The notes beneath the pieces were generated by a model, which saw only the letters and a list, made by a program, of their open reading frames with translations, was not told the origin of the DNA and did no database searches. From the NCBI RefSeq assembly GCF_936927845.1, contig NZ_CAKZHV010000003.1:27137-91136 (forward strand): a DNA stretch of 64,000 bases. Direction: 5' to 3'. Position numbers and translations under genes: made by a program. Source of the stretch: an uncultured Sphingomonas sp. GTDB taxonomy: Bacteria > Pseudomonadota > Alphaproteobacteria > Sphingomonadales > Sphingomonadaceae. Positions 1 through 10,653 of this stretch are shown in pieces. Position 1 is the stretch's first letter. Each line of letters begins with the position of its first letter.

Positions 1-33
1 GATGGCGACCCATCTGTTCCACAGGACGCGACC

Positions 34-387
34 ATGATCCGCCGCTTGCTCCCCCTGGCCCTAGCCCCGCTCGCCGCCTGCGGTCCGCAAGGACTAGCCC
101 CGCCGCCCGCGCTCAGCAGCGCGCCGTCACAGGCGAACCTGCCCGTGATGGGACAGGATGCCGCGGGGCTCGTCCGCCTTTTCGGCAATCCGGATGCCGA
201 CGTACGCGAAGGCACCGCGCGAAAGCTCCAGTTCGAGAGCGCGATCTGCGTACTCGACGCCTATCTCTACCCTAAGGGCAGCGGTGAGCAGCGCGTCACC
301 TGGGTCGACGCGCGCCAGCGCGACGGCAGCCCGATCGACCGCGCGAGCTGCATCGCTGCCCTGTCGCGCCGCGACGGCGGCAAGTAG
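34..387 (+). CDS. Small putative lipoprotein, function unknown
   Basis: A 117-residue secreted protein I do not recognise. The N-terminus has two arginines, a hydrophobic run and a lipobox (LAAC), making C16 the likely lipidated cysteine. The mature part is Pro/Ala-rich to about residue 36. A conserved-looking region follows (LVRLFGNPDADVREG, then C72 in AICVLDAYLYP, then C106), which recalls small SmpA/OmlA-like periplasmic folds; C72 and C106 could pair. An AGGA ribosome-binding site lies 8-10 bases upstream of the ATG. The gene sits at the window edge, 57 bases before an ABC transporter pair on the same strand. Confidence 0.7.
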   Translation: MIRRLLPLALAPLAACGPQGLAPPPALSSAPSQANLPVMGQDAAGLVRLFGNPDADVREGTARKLQFESAICVLDAYLYPKGSGEQRVTWVDARQRDGSPIDRASCIAALSRRDGGK

Positions 388-444
388 CGCTTCCGGCCGA
401 AGCGACGGCGCGCTACCACCGCACCGACACAAGGGGGCGCGTGC

Positions 445-1362
445 GTGGCAGGGGATTGGGCGGTCACCGCCGAAGGATTGGTTAAGCGCTTCGGCGAGCG
501 CCGCGTGGTCGACGGCGTCGACCTGATCGTGCCCGCGGGCGCGATCTACGGCGTGCTCGGGCCCAATGGCGCGGGTAAGACGACGACGCTGCGCATGCTG
601 CTCGGCATCATCGAGCCCGATAAGGGGCACCGCACGCTGCTCGGCCATGCGCAGCCGCAGGACGCGAGCGACCAGGTCGGCTACCTGCCCGAGGAGCGCG
701 GGCTCTACCCCGCGATGAAGGCGCGCGAGGCGATCGCGTTTATGGGGGCGCTGCGCGGGCTCGACTGGCGCACCGGCCGGTCGCGCGCGGGCGAGATGCT
801 GGAGGCCGCCGGGCTCGGCCACGCCGCCGACGAGAAGATCCGCAAATTGTCGAAAGGCATGGCGCAGCTCGTCCAGCTGCTCGGCTCGGTCGTCCATCAA
901 CCCAAGTTGATCGTGCTCGACGAACCCTTCTCCGGGCTCGATCCGGTCAACCAGGAACGGCTCGAACGGCTGATCGTCGCCGAGCGCGATCGCGGCGCGA
1001 CGATCCTGTTTTCCACCCACATCATGGCCCACGCGCAGCGGCTGTGCGACCGGCTAGCGGTGATCGCGGGCGGCAAGCGGCGCTTCGAGGGCACGGTCGA
1101 GGAAGCGCGCGCACTCCTGCCGCAACAGGTCCACTATGTGCCGCATCATCCGGGCCCCGACATCGCCCGCGCGCTGCCCGCCGACGCGCGCGCCGACGGC
1201 GACGGCTGGCGCTTCACGTTGCCGGCGGATGGGATCGAGCAGACGCTCAAGCATCTGATCGACGCCGGGCACGGCATCTCGGGCCTGTCGATTGAGCGTC
1301 CCGGACTGCACGAGGCGTTCGTCCGCATCGTCGGGGCCGACGCGGCGGAGGCAGCACGATGA
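445..1362 (+). CDS. ABC transporter ATP-binding protein (NatA/DUF4162 type)
   Basis: Cytoplasmic ATPase of an ABC exporter, 305 residues. Walker A GPNGAGKT is at 39-46, the signature is LSKGM at 135-139 (a variant of LSGGQ usual for this subfamily), Walker B LIVLDEP is at 155-161, and the C-terminal ~80 residues fit DUF4162. It starts at GTG with an AAGGGGG ribosome-binding site seven bases upstream. Its stop overlaps the start of the permease gene by four bases (ATGA), so the two should be co-translated. The substrate cannot be read from sequence. Na+ efflux (NatAB) is the family namesake, but close relatives are uncharacterised. Confidence 0.93.
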   Translation: MAGDWAVTAEGLVKRFGERRVVDGVDLIVPAGAIYGVLGPNGAGKTTTLRMLLGIIEPDKGHRTLLGHAQPQDASDQVGYLPEERGLYPAMKAREAIAFMGALRGLDWRTGRSRAGEMLEAAGLGHAADEKIRKLSKGMAQLVQLLGSVVHQPKLIVLDEPFSGLDPVNQERLERLIVAERDRGATILFSTHIMAHAQRLCDRLAVIAGGKRRFEGTVEEARALLPQQVHYVPHHPGPDIARALPADARADGDGWRFTLPADGIEQTLKHLIDAGHGISGLSIERPGLHEAFVRIVGADAAEAAR

Positions 1363-2570
1363 GCAGATTTCGACGCCAGCTGCGCCAGACGCTGACGATC
1401 GCGCGGCGCGACTTTATCGCCACCGTGTTCACCCCGATCTTCCTGCTGTTCCTGTTCGCGCCGCTGATCATGAGCTCGTTCGGCGCGATCGGCGGATTGG
1501 GCGCGGCCAATGCGGCGGACGGATCGTCCGACAAGCAGCGCATGGTGCTGGTGATGCCCGTCGCCGAGGCACGGCTGGTGCGCACCGCCGACGAGCAATT
1601 GCGCGCGACCTTCCCGCGCGACGCCGCCCCGCCGACGATCGTCGTGGTGTCGGACGCGGTCGAACCGCGCAGCCAGCTCGAACGCCGCGACTTCGACGTG
1701 TCGGCGGTGATGCAGGGACCGCTCGACCGTCCCGCGATCCTCTACGCCGCGAACAACCGCCGCGACGCGCGCTATCTGTCCGCGCTCGCCGATGTCGCGC
1801 TGCGCCGCCACGCGACCGGCGACGCGCGCATCTCCATGCCGACGATCGAGCAGGTGCGCGTGTCCTCGCCGTCGCTCGGCGGGCGCAAGACCGCCGCCTT
1901 CTTCGCGGTGTTCGGTATCTTCTTCCTGACCTTGTTCCTCTCGGGGCAGGTCGTCGGCACGATGGCGGAGGAGCGCAACAACAAGGTGATCGAGGTACTC
2001 GCCGCCGCCGTGCCACTCGAATCGGTGTTCCTGGGCAAGCTGCTCGGCATGTTCGGCGTCGCGGTGCTGTTCGTCGGCTTCTGGGGCACTGTGATCAGCC
2101 AGATCGGGCAGTTCCTCCCTGCCGACCTCGGCGCGCAGGCGGCGCAGCTCGTCCCCGCGGTCGGGCTCGGCTGGTTCGTGCTCCTGTTCGCGGCTTATTT
2201 CACCACCGCCTATCTGCTGCTCGGCGCAGTGTTCTTGGGCGTCGGTGCGCAGGCCTCGACGATGCGCGAGATCCAGATGCTGTCGCTGCCGATCACCGTC
2301 ATCCAGGTCGGCATGTTCGCACTTTCCAGCGCCGCGGCGTCGCACCCGGGCAGCTGGATCGCGACCGCGGCCGAGCTGTTCCCGCTCTCCTCACCCTTCG
2401 CGATGGCGGGGCACGCGGCGAACCGGCCCGAGTTGTGGCCGCACGTTGCGGCGCTGGCGTGGCAGTTGCTGTGGGTGTCGATCTTCATCATGGTCGGCGC
2501 GCGGCTGTTCCGGCGCGGAGTGCTGCAATCGGCGAGCAGCAAACCTGCGTGGCGGCGGCTGTTCGGATAA
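1359..2570 (+). CDS. ABC transporter permease (NatB/ABC-2 type)
   Basis: Membrane partner of the preceding ATPase, 403 residues. The topology is typical of ABC-2/NatB permeases: one N-terminal membrane helix (about residues 25-48), a ~130-residue extracytoplasmic domain, then about five helices from residue 180 to the end. The cytoplasmic loop after the first C-terminal helix carries GTMAEERNNKVIEVLAAAVP, the usual coupling segment contacting the ATPase. The start overlaps the upstream stop (ATGA). The transported compound is unknown. Confidence 0.92.
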   Translation: MSRFRRQLRQTLTIARRDFIATVFTPIFLLFLFAPLIMSSFGAIGGLGAANAADGSSDKQRMVLVMPVAEARLVRTADEQLRATFPRDAAPPTIVVVSDAVEPRSQLERRDFDVSAVMQGPLDRPAILYAANNRRDARYLSALADVALRRHATGDARISMPTIEQVRVSSPSLGGRKTAAFFAVFGIFFLTLFLSGQVVGTMAEERNNKVIEVLAAAVPLESVFLGKLLGMFGVAVLFVGFWGTVISQIGQFLPADLGAQAAQLVPAVGLGWFVLLFAAYFTTAYLLLGAVFLGVGAQASTMREIQMLSLPITVIQVGMFALSSAAASHPGSWIATAAELFPLSSPFAMAGHAANRPELWPHVAALAWQLLWVSIFIMVGARLFRRGVLQSASSKPAWRRLFG

Positions 2571-2581
2571 CGAAACGCTAT

Positions 2582-2595
2582 TGACAGCCATGTCA
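2582..2595. promoter_or_regulatory. Palindromic operator candidate upstream of the P450 gene
   Basis: TGACA-GCCA-TGTCA is a perfect 5-bp inverted repeat. It overlaps a consensus -35 hexamer (TTGACA at 2581-2586). The arrangement resembles operators of TetR-family repressors, which often sit over the -35 box; no TetR gene is adjacent. The -10 box is unclear (TTCTCT at the right spacing is poor). The P450 ATG lies at 2633 with an AGGAG ribosome-binding site at 2621-2625. Confidence 0.4.
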
Positions 2596-2632
2596 GTTAG
2601 GTTTTCTCTCGCAACCAAATAGGAGAGACCCG

Positions 2633-3871
2633 ATGGCCACGCTGTTGAGAGAGGCTGCACCCGCGATCGACCCGTTCGACGTGAGCAGGCCCGAGCTGTA
2701 CCGCGACGACACTTGGGGTGAGCCGTTCCGCCGGCTTCGCGCCGAGGCACCGGTGCACAAGGTCGAGCATTCCGAATTCGGCCCCTATTGGTCGGTGTCG
2801 ACCTACAAGCCGATCGTCGAGGTCGAGTCGCTGCCCGACCTGTATTCGTCCGAGGTCGGCGGGTTCACGATCGCGCCGTTCCTGAACGACGGCAGCGAGG
2901 TGCGCATGCCGATGTTCATCGGCCGCGACCGCCCGATCCACACCGGGCAGCGCCGCACGGTCGCCCCCGCCTTCACGCCGAGCGAGATGGTGCGGATGAC
3001 GGGCGACATTCGCCGCCGTACCGCCGAGATCCTTGATGCGCTTCCCTACGGCGAGCAGTTCGACTGGGTCGACCGGGTCTCGATCGAGCTGACGACGCAG
3101 ATGCTCGCGATCCTCTTCGACTTTCCGTGGGCGGACCGGCGCAAGCTGACCGAATGGTCCGACTGGGCCGGCGACATCGAGATCATCAAGAACGAGGCCC
3201 TGCGCGAGCAGCGGCTCGGCAAAATCTATGAAATGGGCGCCTATTTCCAAGGGCTGTGGAACGCCAAGGTCAATGCCGAGCCGACGCCCGACCTGATCAG
3301 CATGATGATCCATTCCGATGCGATGGGGCAGATGGATGCCAATGAATTCATGGGCAACCTCATCCTGCTGATCGTCGGCGGCAACGACACCACGCGCAAC
3401 ACGATGAGCGGCCTTGTCTACGCGCTCGACAAATTCCCCGACGAGCGTGCCAAGCTGGAGGCGGATACCGGCCTGATCGGCAACGCGACCAGCGAGATCA
3501 TCCGCTGGCAGACCCCGCTCGCGCACATGGGCCGTACCGCGACCGCCGATACCGAACTCGCCGGACAGCGGATCGCCGCGGGCGACAAGGTGGTGATGTG
3601 GTACATCTCCGCCAACCGCGACGAGAGCGTGTTCGGCGACAATGCCGACGCCTTCCAGGTCGATCGCGCCAATGCGCGCCGGCACCTCGCCTTTGGACAC
3701 GGCATCCATCGCTGCGTCGGCGCGCGGCTGGCCGAGTTGCAGGTGTCGATCCTGCTGGAAGAAATGGCAGCACGGCGGATGCGCGTGAACGTCGTGGGTG
3801 AGCCCGCGCGCGTCGCCGCCTGTTTCGTCCACGGCTATCGCTCGCTGCCGGTCGAACTGTCGCGCTATTGA
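2633..3871 (+). CDS. Cytochrome P450, CYP153-like
   Basis: Soluble haem monooxygenase, 412 residues. The I-helix oxygen-activation motif GGNDTTRN is at 249-256, the ExxR pair is E288/R291 (EIIRWQTPLAHMGRTA), and the haem loop FGHGIHRCVG has its axial cysteine at C361. The segment VGGNDTTRNTMSG followed by EIIRWQTPLAHM is characteristic of the CYP153 family, whose members hydroxylate medium-chain alkanes and related terminal methyl groups. The usual ferredoxin and ferredoxin reductase genes are not adjacent, so redox partners must come from elsewhere. Substrate assignment is inference; the P450 fold is certain. Confidence 0.93.
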   Translation: MATLLREAAPAIDPFDVSRPELYRDDTWGEPFRRLRAEAPVHKVEHSEFGPYWSVSTYKPIVEVESLPDLYSSEVGGFTIAPFLNDGSEVRMPMFIGRDRPIHTGQRRTVAPAFTPSEMVRMTGDIRRRTAEILDALPYGEQFDWVDRVSIELTTQMLAILFDFPWADRRKLTEWSDWAGDIEIIKNEALREQRLGKIYEMGAYFQGLWNAKVNAEPTPDLISMMIHSDAMGQMDANEFMGNLILLIVGGNDTTRNTMSGLVYALDKFPDERAKLEADTGLIGNATSEIIRWQTPLAHMGRTATADTELAGQRIAAGDKVVMWYISANRDESVFGDNADAFQVDRANARRHLAFGHGIHRCVGARLAELQVSILLEEMAARRMRVNVVGEPARVAACFVHGYRSLPVELSRY

Positions 3872-3929
3872 GGGCTTGAGCCGGCGTCCGTTGCGGCTAC
3901 CATCGCTGTCGAAAGCGGGGGCTTTGCAC

Positions 3930-5030
3930 ATGGATCTGGAAGAAGCGGCGGCGGATGTGATGACCGGGGCTGCGTTCGCGCACGCGGTCGAACCGCGCGG
4001 GGGCACGTACGCACTGGCCGGCCATCACGGCGGTGAGCACGAGCACGGTCTGTGCCTCAACTGCGGCACCGCGCTCATCGACGCGCACTGCCATCGTTGC
4101 GGGCAGGCGGGCCACGTCCACCGTACCGCGGGCGCATTCTTCCACGACGTGCTCCACGGCGTGTTCCACTTCGAGGGCAAGGCATGGCGCACGCTGCCGA
4201 TGCTGGTGCGTCATCCGGGCGCGCTGACGCGGCGCTACGTGGCGGGCGAGCGGGCGCGCTTCGTGTCGCCGATCGCGCTGTTCCTGTTTTCGGTCTTCCT
4301 GCTGTTCGCGGTGCTGGCGCAATTGCCGATGTTCCACTTCAGCGACAATGCGCTGCTGAAACCGGGCGCGGGGTTGAGCGAGGTACAGGCAAAGGTCGCG
4401 TCGGAGCAGCAGGCGACCAGTGCGGCACTCGCGGACCTGTGTGCCACCCTCGCTGAGCAACAACGCGCCGCCACTCCCGACGCCGCCGCGATCCGCCGGG
4501 TCGCGCGCCGCATCGCGGAGGAACAGCAGAAACTCGACGGCCTCCGCACCGCTGAGCGCGTCCTGCCGCAACCCAGGACGCAGGCGCACGATCCCGAGGA
4601 CTGGATCGGCGCCATGGTGGAACACGCCAAGGAGAATCCCCAGCTGCTGCTCTACAAGCTGAAAAGCAGCGGCTACAAATACAGTTGGGCGCTGATCCCG
4701 CTTTCGCTGCCCTTTCTGTGGCTCCTGTTCCCGTTCAGCCGCCGCTTCGGCTTCTACGACCATGCGGTGTTCGCGACCTATTCGCTGACGTTCATGTCGC
4801 TGCTGACGATCGCGGCGGCCTTGCTCATCACCGCCGGCGCACCGTCGCTGCTCGTCGTCGTCGGCGCGCTCGTCGGGGCGGTGGTGCACATCTACAAGCA
4901 GTTGAAGGGCGCCTATTCGCTCAGCCGCGGCGGGGCGCTGGTGCGAACATTGGTGCTCACCACCTTCATCTGCTGGGCGATCGTGCCGCTATTTCTGACA
5001 GGCCTGCTCTACCTGGGACTCGCCGACTGA
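3930..5030 (+). CDS. DUF3667 membrane protein with N-terminal zinc ribbon
   Basis: A 366-residue integral membrane protein. Four cysteines (C42, C45, C54, C57 in LCLNCGTALIDAHCHRCGQ) form a zinc ribbon, followed by the DUF3667 core and about five hydrophobic segments. Between the first and second membrane segments lies a ~130-residue Ala/Glu/Gln-rich soluble, probably coiled-coil region (about 150-220). I chose the ATG at 3930 because an upstream in-frame start at 3798 would overlap the P450 end and has no family support. The molecular role of DUF3667 proteins is unknown. Confidence 0.85.
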   Translation: MDLEEAAADVMTGAAFAHAVEPRGGTYALAGHHGGEHEHGLCLNCGTALIDAHCHRCGQAGHVHRTAGAFFHDVLHGVFHFEGKAWRTLPMLVRHPGALTRRYVAGERARFVSPIALFLFSVFLLFAVLAQLPMFHFSDNALLKPGAGLSEVQAKVASEQQATSAALADLCATLAEQQRAATPDAAAIRRVARRIAEEQQKLDGLRTAERVLPQPRTQAHDPEDWIGAMVEHAKENPQLLLYKLKSSGYKYSWALIPLSLPFLWLLFPFSRRFGFYDHAVFATYSLTFMSLLTIAAALLITAGAPSLLVVVGALVGAVVHIYKQLKGAYSLSRGGALVRTLVLTTFICWAIVPLFLTGLLYLGLAD

Positions 5031-5096
5031 TCTCGCGCAACCTGTGGCGGGTCACTGCGTTACCGAACGCACCATTCACCCAGGGAGAATAGTACC

Positions 5097-5411
5097 ATGC
5101 GTAAGTTCCTGCTTACTCTGGCGGCAGCCGGGCTCGCGATCCCGACGGCTGCGGTCGTCGCGCCGACCCACAAGGCCGAGGCGCGTGAATATCGTGGCAA
5201 GTCGTACAAGCACCGCCGCAATCGTCGCGGCGAGCGCCGCTGCCGGTATTCGAGCGGAACGACCGGTCTCGTCGCGGGCGGCGTCGGTGGCGCGGTGCTC
5301 GGCAATGCGGTCGGCGGCGGTCTGCTCGGCACGGTTGCGGGCGGCGCTGCGGGTGCGCTCGGCGGTCGCGCGATCGATCGCAGCATTACCGCGGACAAAC
5401 GTTGCCGCTGA
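5097..5411 (+). CDS. Secreted glycine-zipper protein
   Basis: A 104-residue protein with a signal peptide (MRKFLLTLAAAGLAIPTAA..., cleavage near AEA at 27-29), a basic segment rich in Arg/Lys, and a glycine-zipper 2TM stretch (about residues 57-90: repeated GxxxG/AxxxG as in GGVGGAVLGNAVGGG). Such domains insert into or associate with the outer or inner membrane. GGGAG lies just upstream of the ATG. It converges on ftsH, sharing the terminator at 5451-5492. Function unknown. Confidence 0.82.
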   Translation: MRKFLLTLAAAGLAIPTAAVVAPTHKAEAREYRGKSYKHRRNRRGERRCRYSSGTTGLVAGGVGGAVLGNAVGGGLLGTVAGGAAGALGGRAIDRSITADKRCR

Positions 5412-5450
5412 CGTGACATGACCGCCGCGCTGCGCGGGCGGTGAAATCAA

Positions 5451-5492
5451 AAGAGCCGCGGAAAGGTCTGTCCTTTCCGCGACTCTTCGTTT
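5451..5492. terminator. Bidirectional intrinsic terminator between glycine-zipper gene and ftsH
   Basis: Stem AAGAGCCGCGGAAAGG pairs with CCTTTCCGCGACTCTT around a five-base loop, with one bulged position. It is followed by CGTTTTT on the plus strand and flanked by AAAA on the other side (TTTT on minus). It can serve both convergent genes. Confidence 0.85.
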
Positions 5493-5511
5493 TTCTAACC
5501 GATGTGAACGA

Positions 5512-7491
<1,980 letters not shown>

Positions 7492-7555
7492 TCGGGAGCC
7501 TTTCGTCCGCGAATATGTAGGCGCACCTGGGTTAATGGCAATGGAACAAGACCAC

Positions 7556-8584
7556 TCACGCTGATCGACGCGGCCGCGCCCTGGCGAAGTGCCAGACCGG
7601 TTCGTCGCGGGCATCGCGCCCTGCCCGGCACAGCACGTCGCCGAGCGTGATCGTGGCGCCGCGCACGAGCGCGTCCACCGCGGCCGCTACAGCCGATCCG
7701 CGCGGATCGCTCGCGGGGTCCACCGCGGCGACGCAGCGCGCGACCAGGCGGCGCTGCAGATCGAACGGCAGTCCGGCCGGCGACAGCGTCACCGCGGCGT
7801 CCTCGACGCGGCATCGCTCGTGCCACAAGCACGTCGCCGTCCAGTCGAGCGCTTCCTCCGCATCGGCGAGCGCGCGCGCGCTGCGCGACCAACCTTCCGC
7901 CTCGATCCAGGCCGCGTCGCCGATCGCGCTGCGCAGCCGCGCGCGGTCGAAACGGGCGTCGCGGTTGCTCGGGTCATCCACGGGAACGATGCCGCAGGTG
8001 GCAACGACCGCGGCAAGCTCGGCGCGTCGCCACGCCAGCAGCGGACGAACAATGCCGTCGCTCCGCGCGCGCACGCCAGCCATGCCTGCCAGCCCTGCGC
8101 CGCGGTTGAGCCGCATGACCAGCGTTTCGACCTGATCATCGGCGTGGTGCGCGGTGGCGATCGCCGCGGCGCCGATCCCCTCGGCATGCGTGCGAAGCAA
8201 CGCGTAGCGCAAGGCGCGTGCCCGTGCCGACACGTTGCGGGTGCGCCCGTCGCGCTCGGGCAGCCTGCCGGTCAGCACCGCGTGCGGCACGCCGAGCGTC
8301 GAACAAAGCCGCGCGACCCACGCCGCCTCGCCCGCCGCCTCGGGGCGAAGGCCGTGGTCGACCGTCGCCGCGACACAACGTGCGCCCAGCACCTGACGCG
8401 CCAGCAGCAGCAGCGCCACACTGTCGGGTCCACCTGAAACGGCAATCAGCAGTGGGCACTCCGACGCCGGCGACGCGCGCGCGAGATCGTCGGCGAAGCG
8501 TACGACCGCCGCCTGGTCGGGCGCGCGCGGCGGCTTCAGCGCGCGATTACTTGCACTTGGCGGCGATGCGTGCCTTGGCCACAT
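7556..8584 (-). CDS. tilS: tRNA(Ile)-lysidine synthetase TilS
   Basis: Cytoplasmic PP-loop ATPase that lysidinylates C34 of the AUA-decoding tRNA-Ile. The ATP-binding P-loop is SGGPDS at 50-55, and the family segment [13 protein letters not shown] is present. At 342 residues it is a medium-length TilS. The chosen ATG makes the gene overlap the 3' end of cpoB by 38 bases; no better in-frame ATG exists before the P-loop, so the exact start is not fixed. It is followed on the same strand by ftsH. Confidence 0.93.
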   Translation of the reverse strand: MWPRHASPPSASNRALKPPRAPDQAAVVRFADDLARASPASECPLLIAVSGGPDSVALLLLARQVLGARCVAATVDHGLRPEAAGEAAWVARLCSTLGVPHAVLTGRLPERDGRTRNVSARARALRYALLRTHAEGIGAAAIATAHHADDQVETLVMRLNRGAGLAGMAGVRARSDGIVRPLLAWRRAELAAVVATCGIVPVDDPSNRDARFDRARLRSAIGDAAWIEAEGWSRSARALADAEEALDWTATCLWHERCRVEDAAVTLSPAGLPFDLQRRLVARCVAAVDPASDPRGSAVAAAVDALVRGATITLGDVLCRAGRDARDEPVWHFARARPRRSA

Positions 8585-9494
8585 CGGCCTTCATGCCGGC
8601 GGAAATCTTGTCGCCGTACACGTCGGTCAGCTCGCCGTAGACCTTGCACGCATCCGCGGGCTTGTTGAGCTTGGTCAGCGCCTGCCCGAGATAATAAAGG
8701 CTGTCGGGCGCCCGCTCGCCTTCGGGAAACTTCTTGTAATTCTCATAAAAGGCGATCGAGGCGAGGCTGGGCTTGCCCTCGTCCAAATAGCTGCGACCGA
8801 GCAGGTTCTGCGCGTAGCTGGCGCGACGATGCTTGGGATAGGTCGCGACGACCTGCTTCAACTGCGCCTCGGCTTCGGGATATTTCTTGGCGGTGTAGAG
8901 CCGATAGCCGTAGGTGTAGGCGTCCTCGGCGGCATCGCCGGTGCTCGGCTTCTCGACACCGGTGACCGCTGCCGCGCGCACCGGCTCGCTCGTGTCGCCG
9001 CGCGCATCCGCGGCCCTGCCCGGCGTCGTGTCGCCCGCGGCGCGTACCGCGCCGCGCGTCGGGGGAGCACTCGCCACCTCGCCCGCGTCCGCCTGGGCAG
9101 TCGGCGCGGCCGACAGTCGCGCGTCGGTCGCCTTCTTGTAAGCGGTGAACTGATCCTCGAGCTGGCGCAGGCGATATTGCGTCTGCTCGATCTGCCCGGT
9201 TATTGTCGCGATCTGCTGCTCGAGTGCAGTGACCCGGTTGGTCAGATCGGCGACCGGGCTGGTTGCGGGCACGCCGTTCGGCACGGCAGTCGTCGCCTCG
9301 GGTGAGATCTGCGGCTCGACCATCGCGCCCGCACCGCCGGGGAACACCTTGCGCTGCACCGCGCGCATCTCGCTCTCGAGCTTGCCGACGCGTCCCTCGA
9401 CATTCGACTGCGCCGCGGCGGGCGCCCCCGCGACCACGAGCGCCGCTGCCGCCGCCGTCAGCGCGCCACCCGTTCCCAACCGATACCTGCTCAT
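8547..9494 (-). CDS. cpoB: Tol-Pal accessory protein CpoB (YbgF)
   Basis: Periplasmic protein of 315 residues that links the Tol-Pal machine to septal peptidoglycan synthesis. It has a signal peptide (about 1-27), an N-terminal coiled coil (VEGRVGKLESEMRAVQRKV and a second heptad-rich stretch near 85-120), a long Pro/Ala/Thr linker, and C-terminal TPR repeats (DAYTYGYRLYTAKKYPEAEAQ; NLLGRSYLDEGK; YLGQALTKLNK). The ATG at 9494 has a GGGGGCG site upstream and gives a clean signal peptide. Other tol-pal genes are not in this window. Confidence 0.9.
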   Translation of the reverse strand: MSRYRLGTGGALTAAAAALVVAGAPAAAQSNVEGRVGKLESEMRAVQRKVFPGGAGAMVEPQISPEATTAVPNGVPATSPVADLTNRVTALEQQIATITGQIEQTQYRLRQLEDQFTAYKKATDARLSAAPTAQADAGEVASAPPTRGAVRAAGDTTPGRAADARGDTSEPVRAAAVTGVEKPSTGDAAEDAYTYGYRLYTAKKYPEAEAQLKQVVATYPKHRRASYAQNLLGRSYLDEGKPSLASIAFYENYKKFPEGERAPDSLYYLGQALTKLNKPADACKVYGELTDVYGDKISAGMKADVAKARIAAKCK

Positions 9495-9565
9495 GCGTCG
9501 CCCCCGACCCTCGATCATCATGCGTCGTAACTCGTTGATCGCACCTGTCTACACGCTGAAGCGCG

Positions 9566-10552
9566 TCATTGTGCCGCGGGCGTGGGCGCGGGTGCCGGCG
9601 TCGATGATGCCGCAGCGGCGCGGTTGGCACGCGCCGCCTCGTCGGCGCTGCTGGTGGGCGACGCGAACGCGCGGGGCAGCGCCCGCCGCGGCGCGCGCGT
9701 CTCGCGGGTCGGGGCCGCAGCGGCGGGCGCAGCCGCAGCACCCGGCGTCGGTTCTGCCAGCGGTGCAGCGCCGCTCACCCGCGCGGCGAGTGCGCTCGCG
9801 CTGATGCGGATGTCCTTGAGCGGACGACTCCCGTCGCCCAGCGGCGTGATCGCACGATCGCCCAGCGTGATACGCAGCTTGTCGGGACGGCCGACGTTGA
9901 TCATCGGATCATTGGCGTTCGCGGGCACCTCGAACCGCTCACCCGGCTTCATGGTGCCCAGGTACAGCGTCTTGTTGTCGGCATCGTAGACGCGCAGCCA
10001 GACCTCGTCCGCGGCCGTCAGCACGACCGGGCCGGTCGTCGCGGCGGGTGTCGGCACGACCGCGGGGGCGGGCACGGCTGCGGTCACCTGCGCATTGCCG
10101 GCGGGCTCGGACGCGCTGTCGCCCGTGCTGTGGAACGCGCCGGTCGTGAACCACAAAAGCGCCAGGATCAGCACCGCCAGCGCAAGGCCGAGCGCTACGA
10201 TCACCACGCTGCGCGACGGCCCGCGCGCCGGGTCGGCGATTTCTTGCACGTGATGTTGCGGGCGCTGCACCGCGCCCGGCGCATTCATCTCTTCCCGGAT
10301 GTCGCGACCGATCACCACCTGATCAAGCCCGACCACGCGCGCATACGCCTTGGCAAAGCCGACCGCGTAGGTCGACGAGGGCAGATCCTCCAGCCGGCCG
10401 TTCTCGATCGCTTCCAGGAAACGCTGCGTCACGCGCGTGCGCGTCGCGACCTCGGGCAGCGACAGCCCCTGTGCCTCGCGCGCGGCGCGGAGCCGCTGGC
10501 CGACCATCGCCGGTTTCGCGCTCGCCATCTCGCCCGTCTCGCCGTCGCTCAT
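9566..10552 (-). CDS. RodZ-like helix-turn-helix membrane protein (DUF4115)
   Basis: A 328-residue bitopic protein. An N-terminal HTH_25/Xre-like domain (about 16-80, GQRLRAAREAQGLSLPEVATRTRV) is cytoplasmic, a single membrane helix lies at about 115-137, and a periplasmic DUF4115 domain (about 185-265) is followed by an Ala/Pro-rich tail. This is the RodZ architecture, which in other bacteria anchors MreB filaments in cell elongation. No rod-shape genes are adjacent, so the RodZ role is inferred from architecture. GGAG precedes the ATG. Confidence 0.82.
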   Translation of the reverse strand: MSDGETGEMASAKPAMVGQRLRAAREAQGLSLPEVATRTRVTQRFLEAIENGRLEDLPSSTYAVGFAKAYARVVGLDQVVIGRDIREEMNAPGAVQRPQHHVQEIADPARGPSRSVVIVALGLALAVLILALLWFTTGAFHSTGDSASEPAGNAQVTAAVPAPAVVPTPAATTGPVVLTAADEVWLRVYDADNKTLYLGTMKPGERFEVPANANDPMINVGRPDKLRITLGDRAITPLGDGSRPLKDIRISASALAARVSGAAPLAEPTPGAAAAPAAAAPTRETRAPRRALPRAFASPTSSADEAARANRAAAASSTPAPAPTPAAQ

Positions 10553-10653
10553 CTTGTTCTCCAGCGCAGCCCTGCCCCGTTGCTGCGACCGATTACGCGT
10601 CTTTCAAACGGACAAGTGAGTGTCAACCGGACGGTCGCCCGCCCGGCGCAGGA

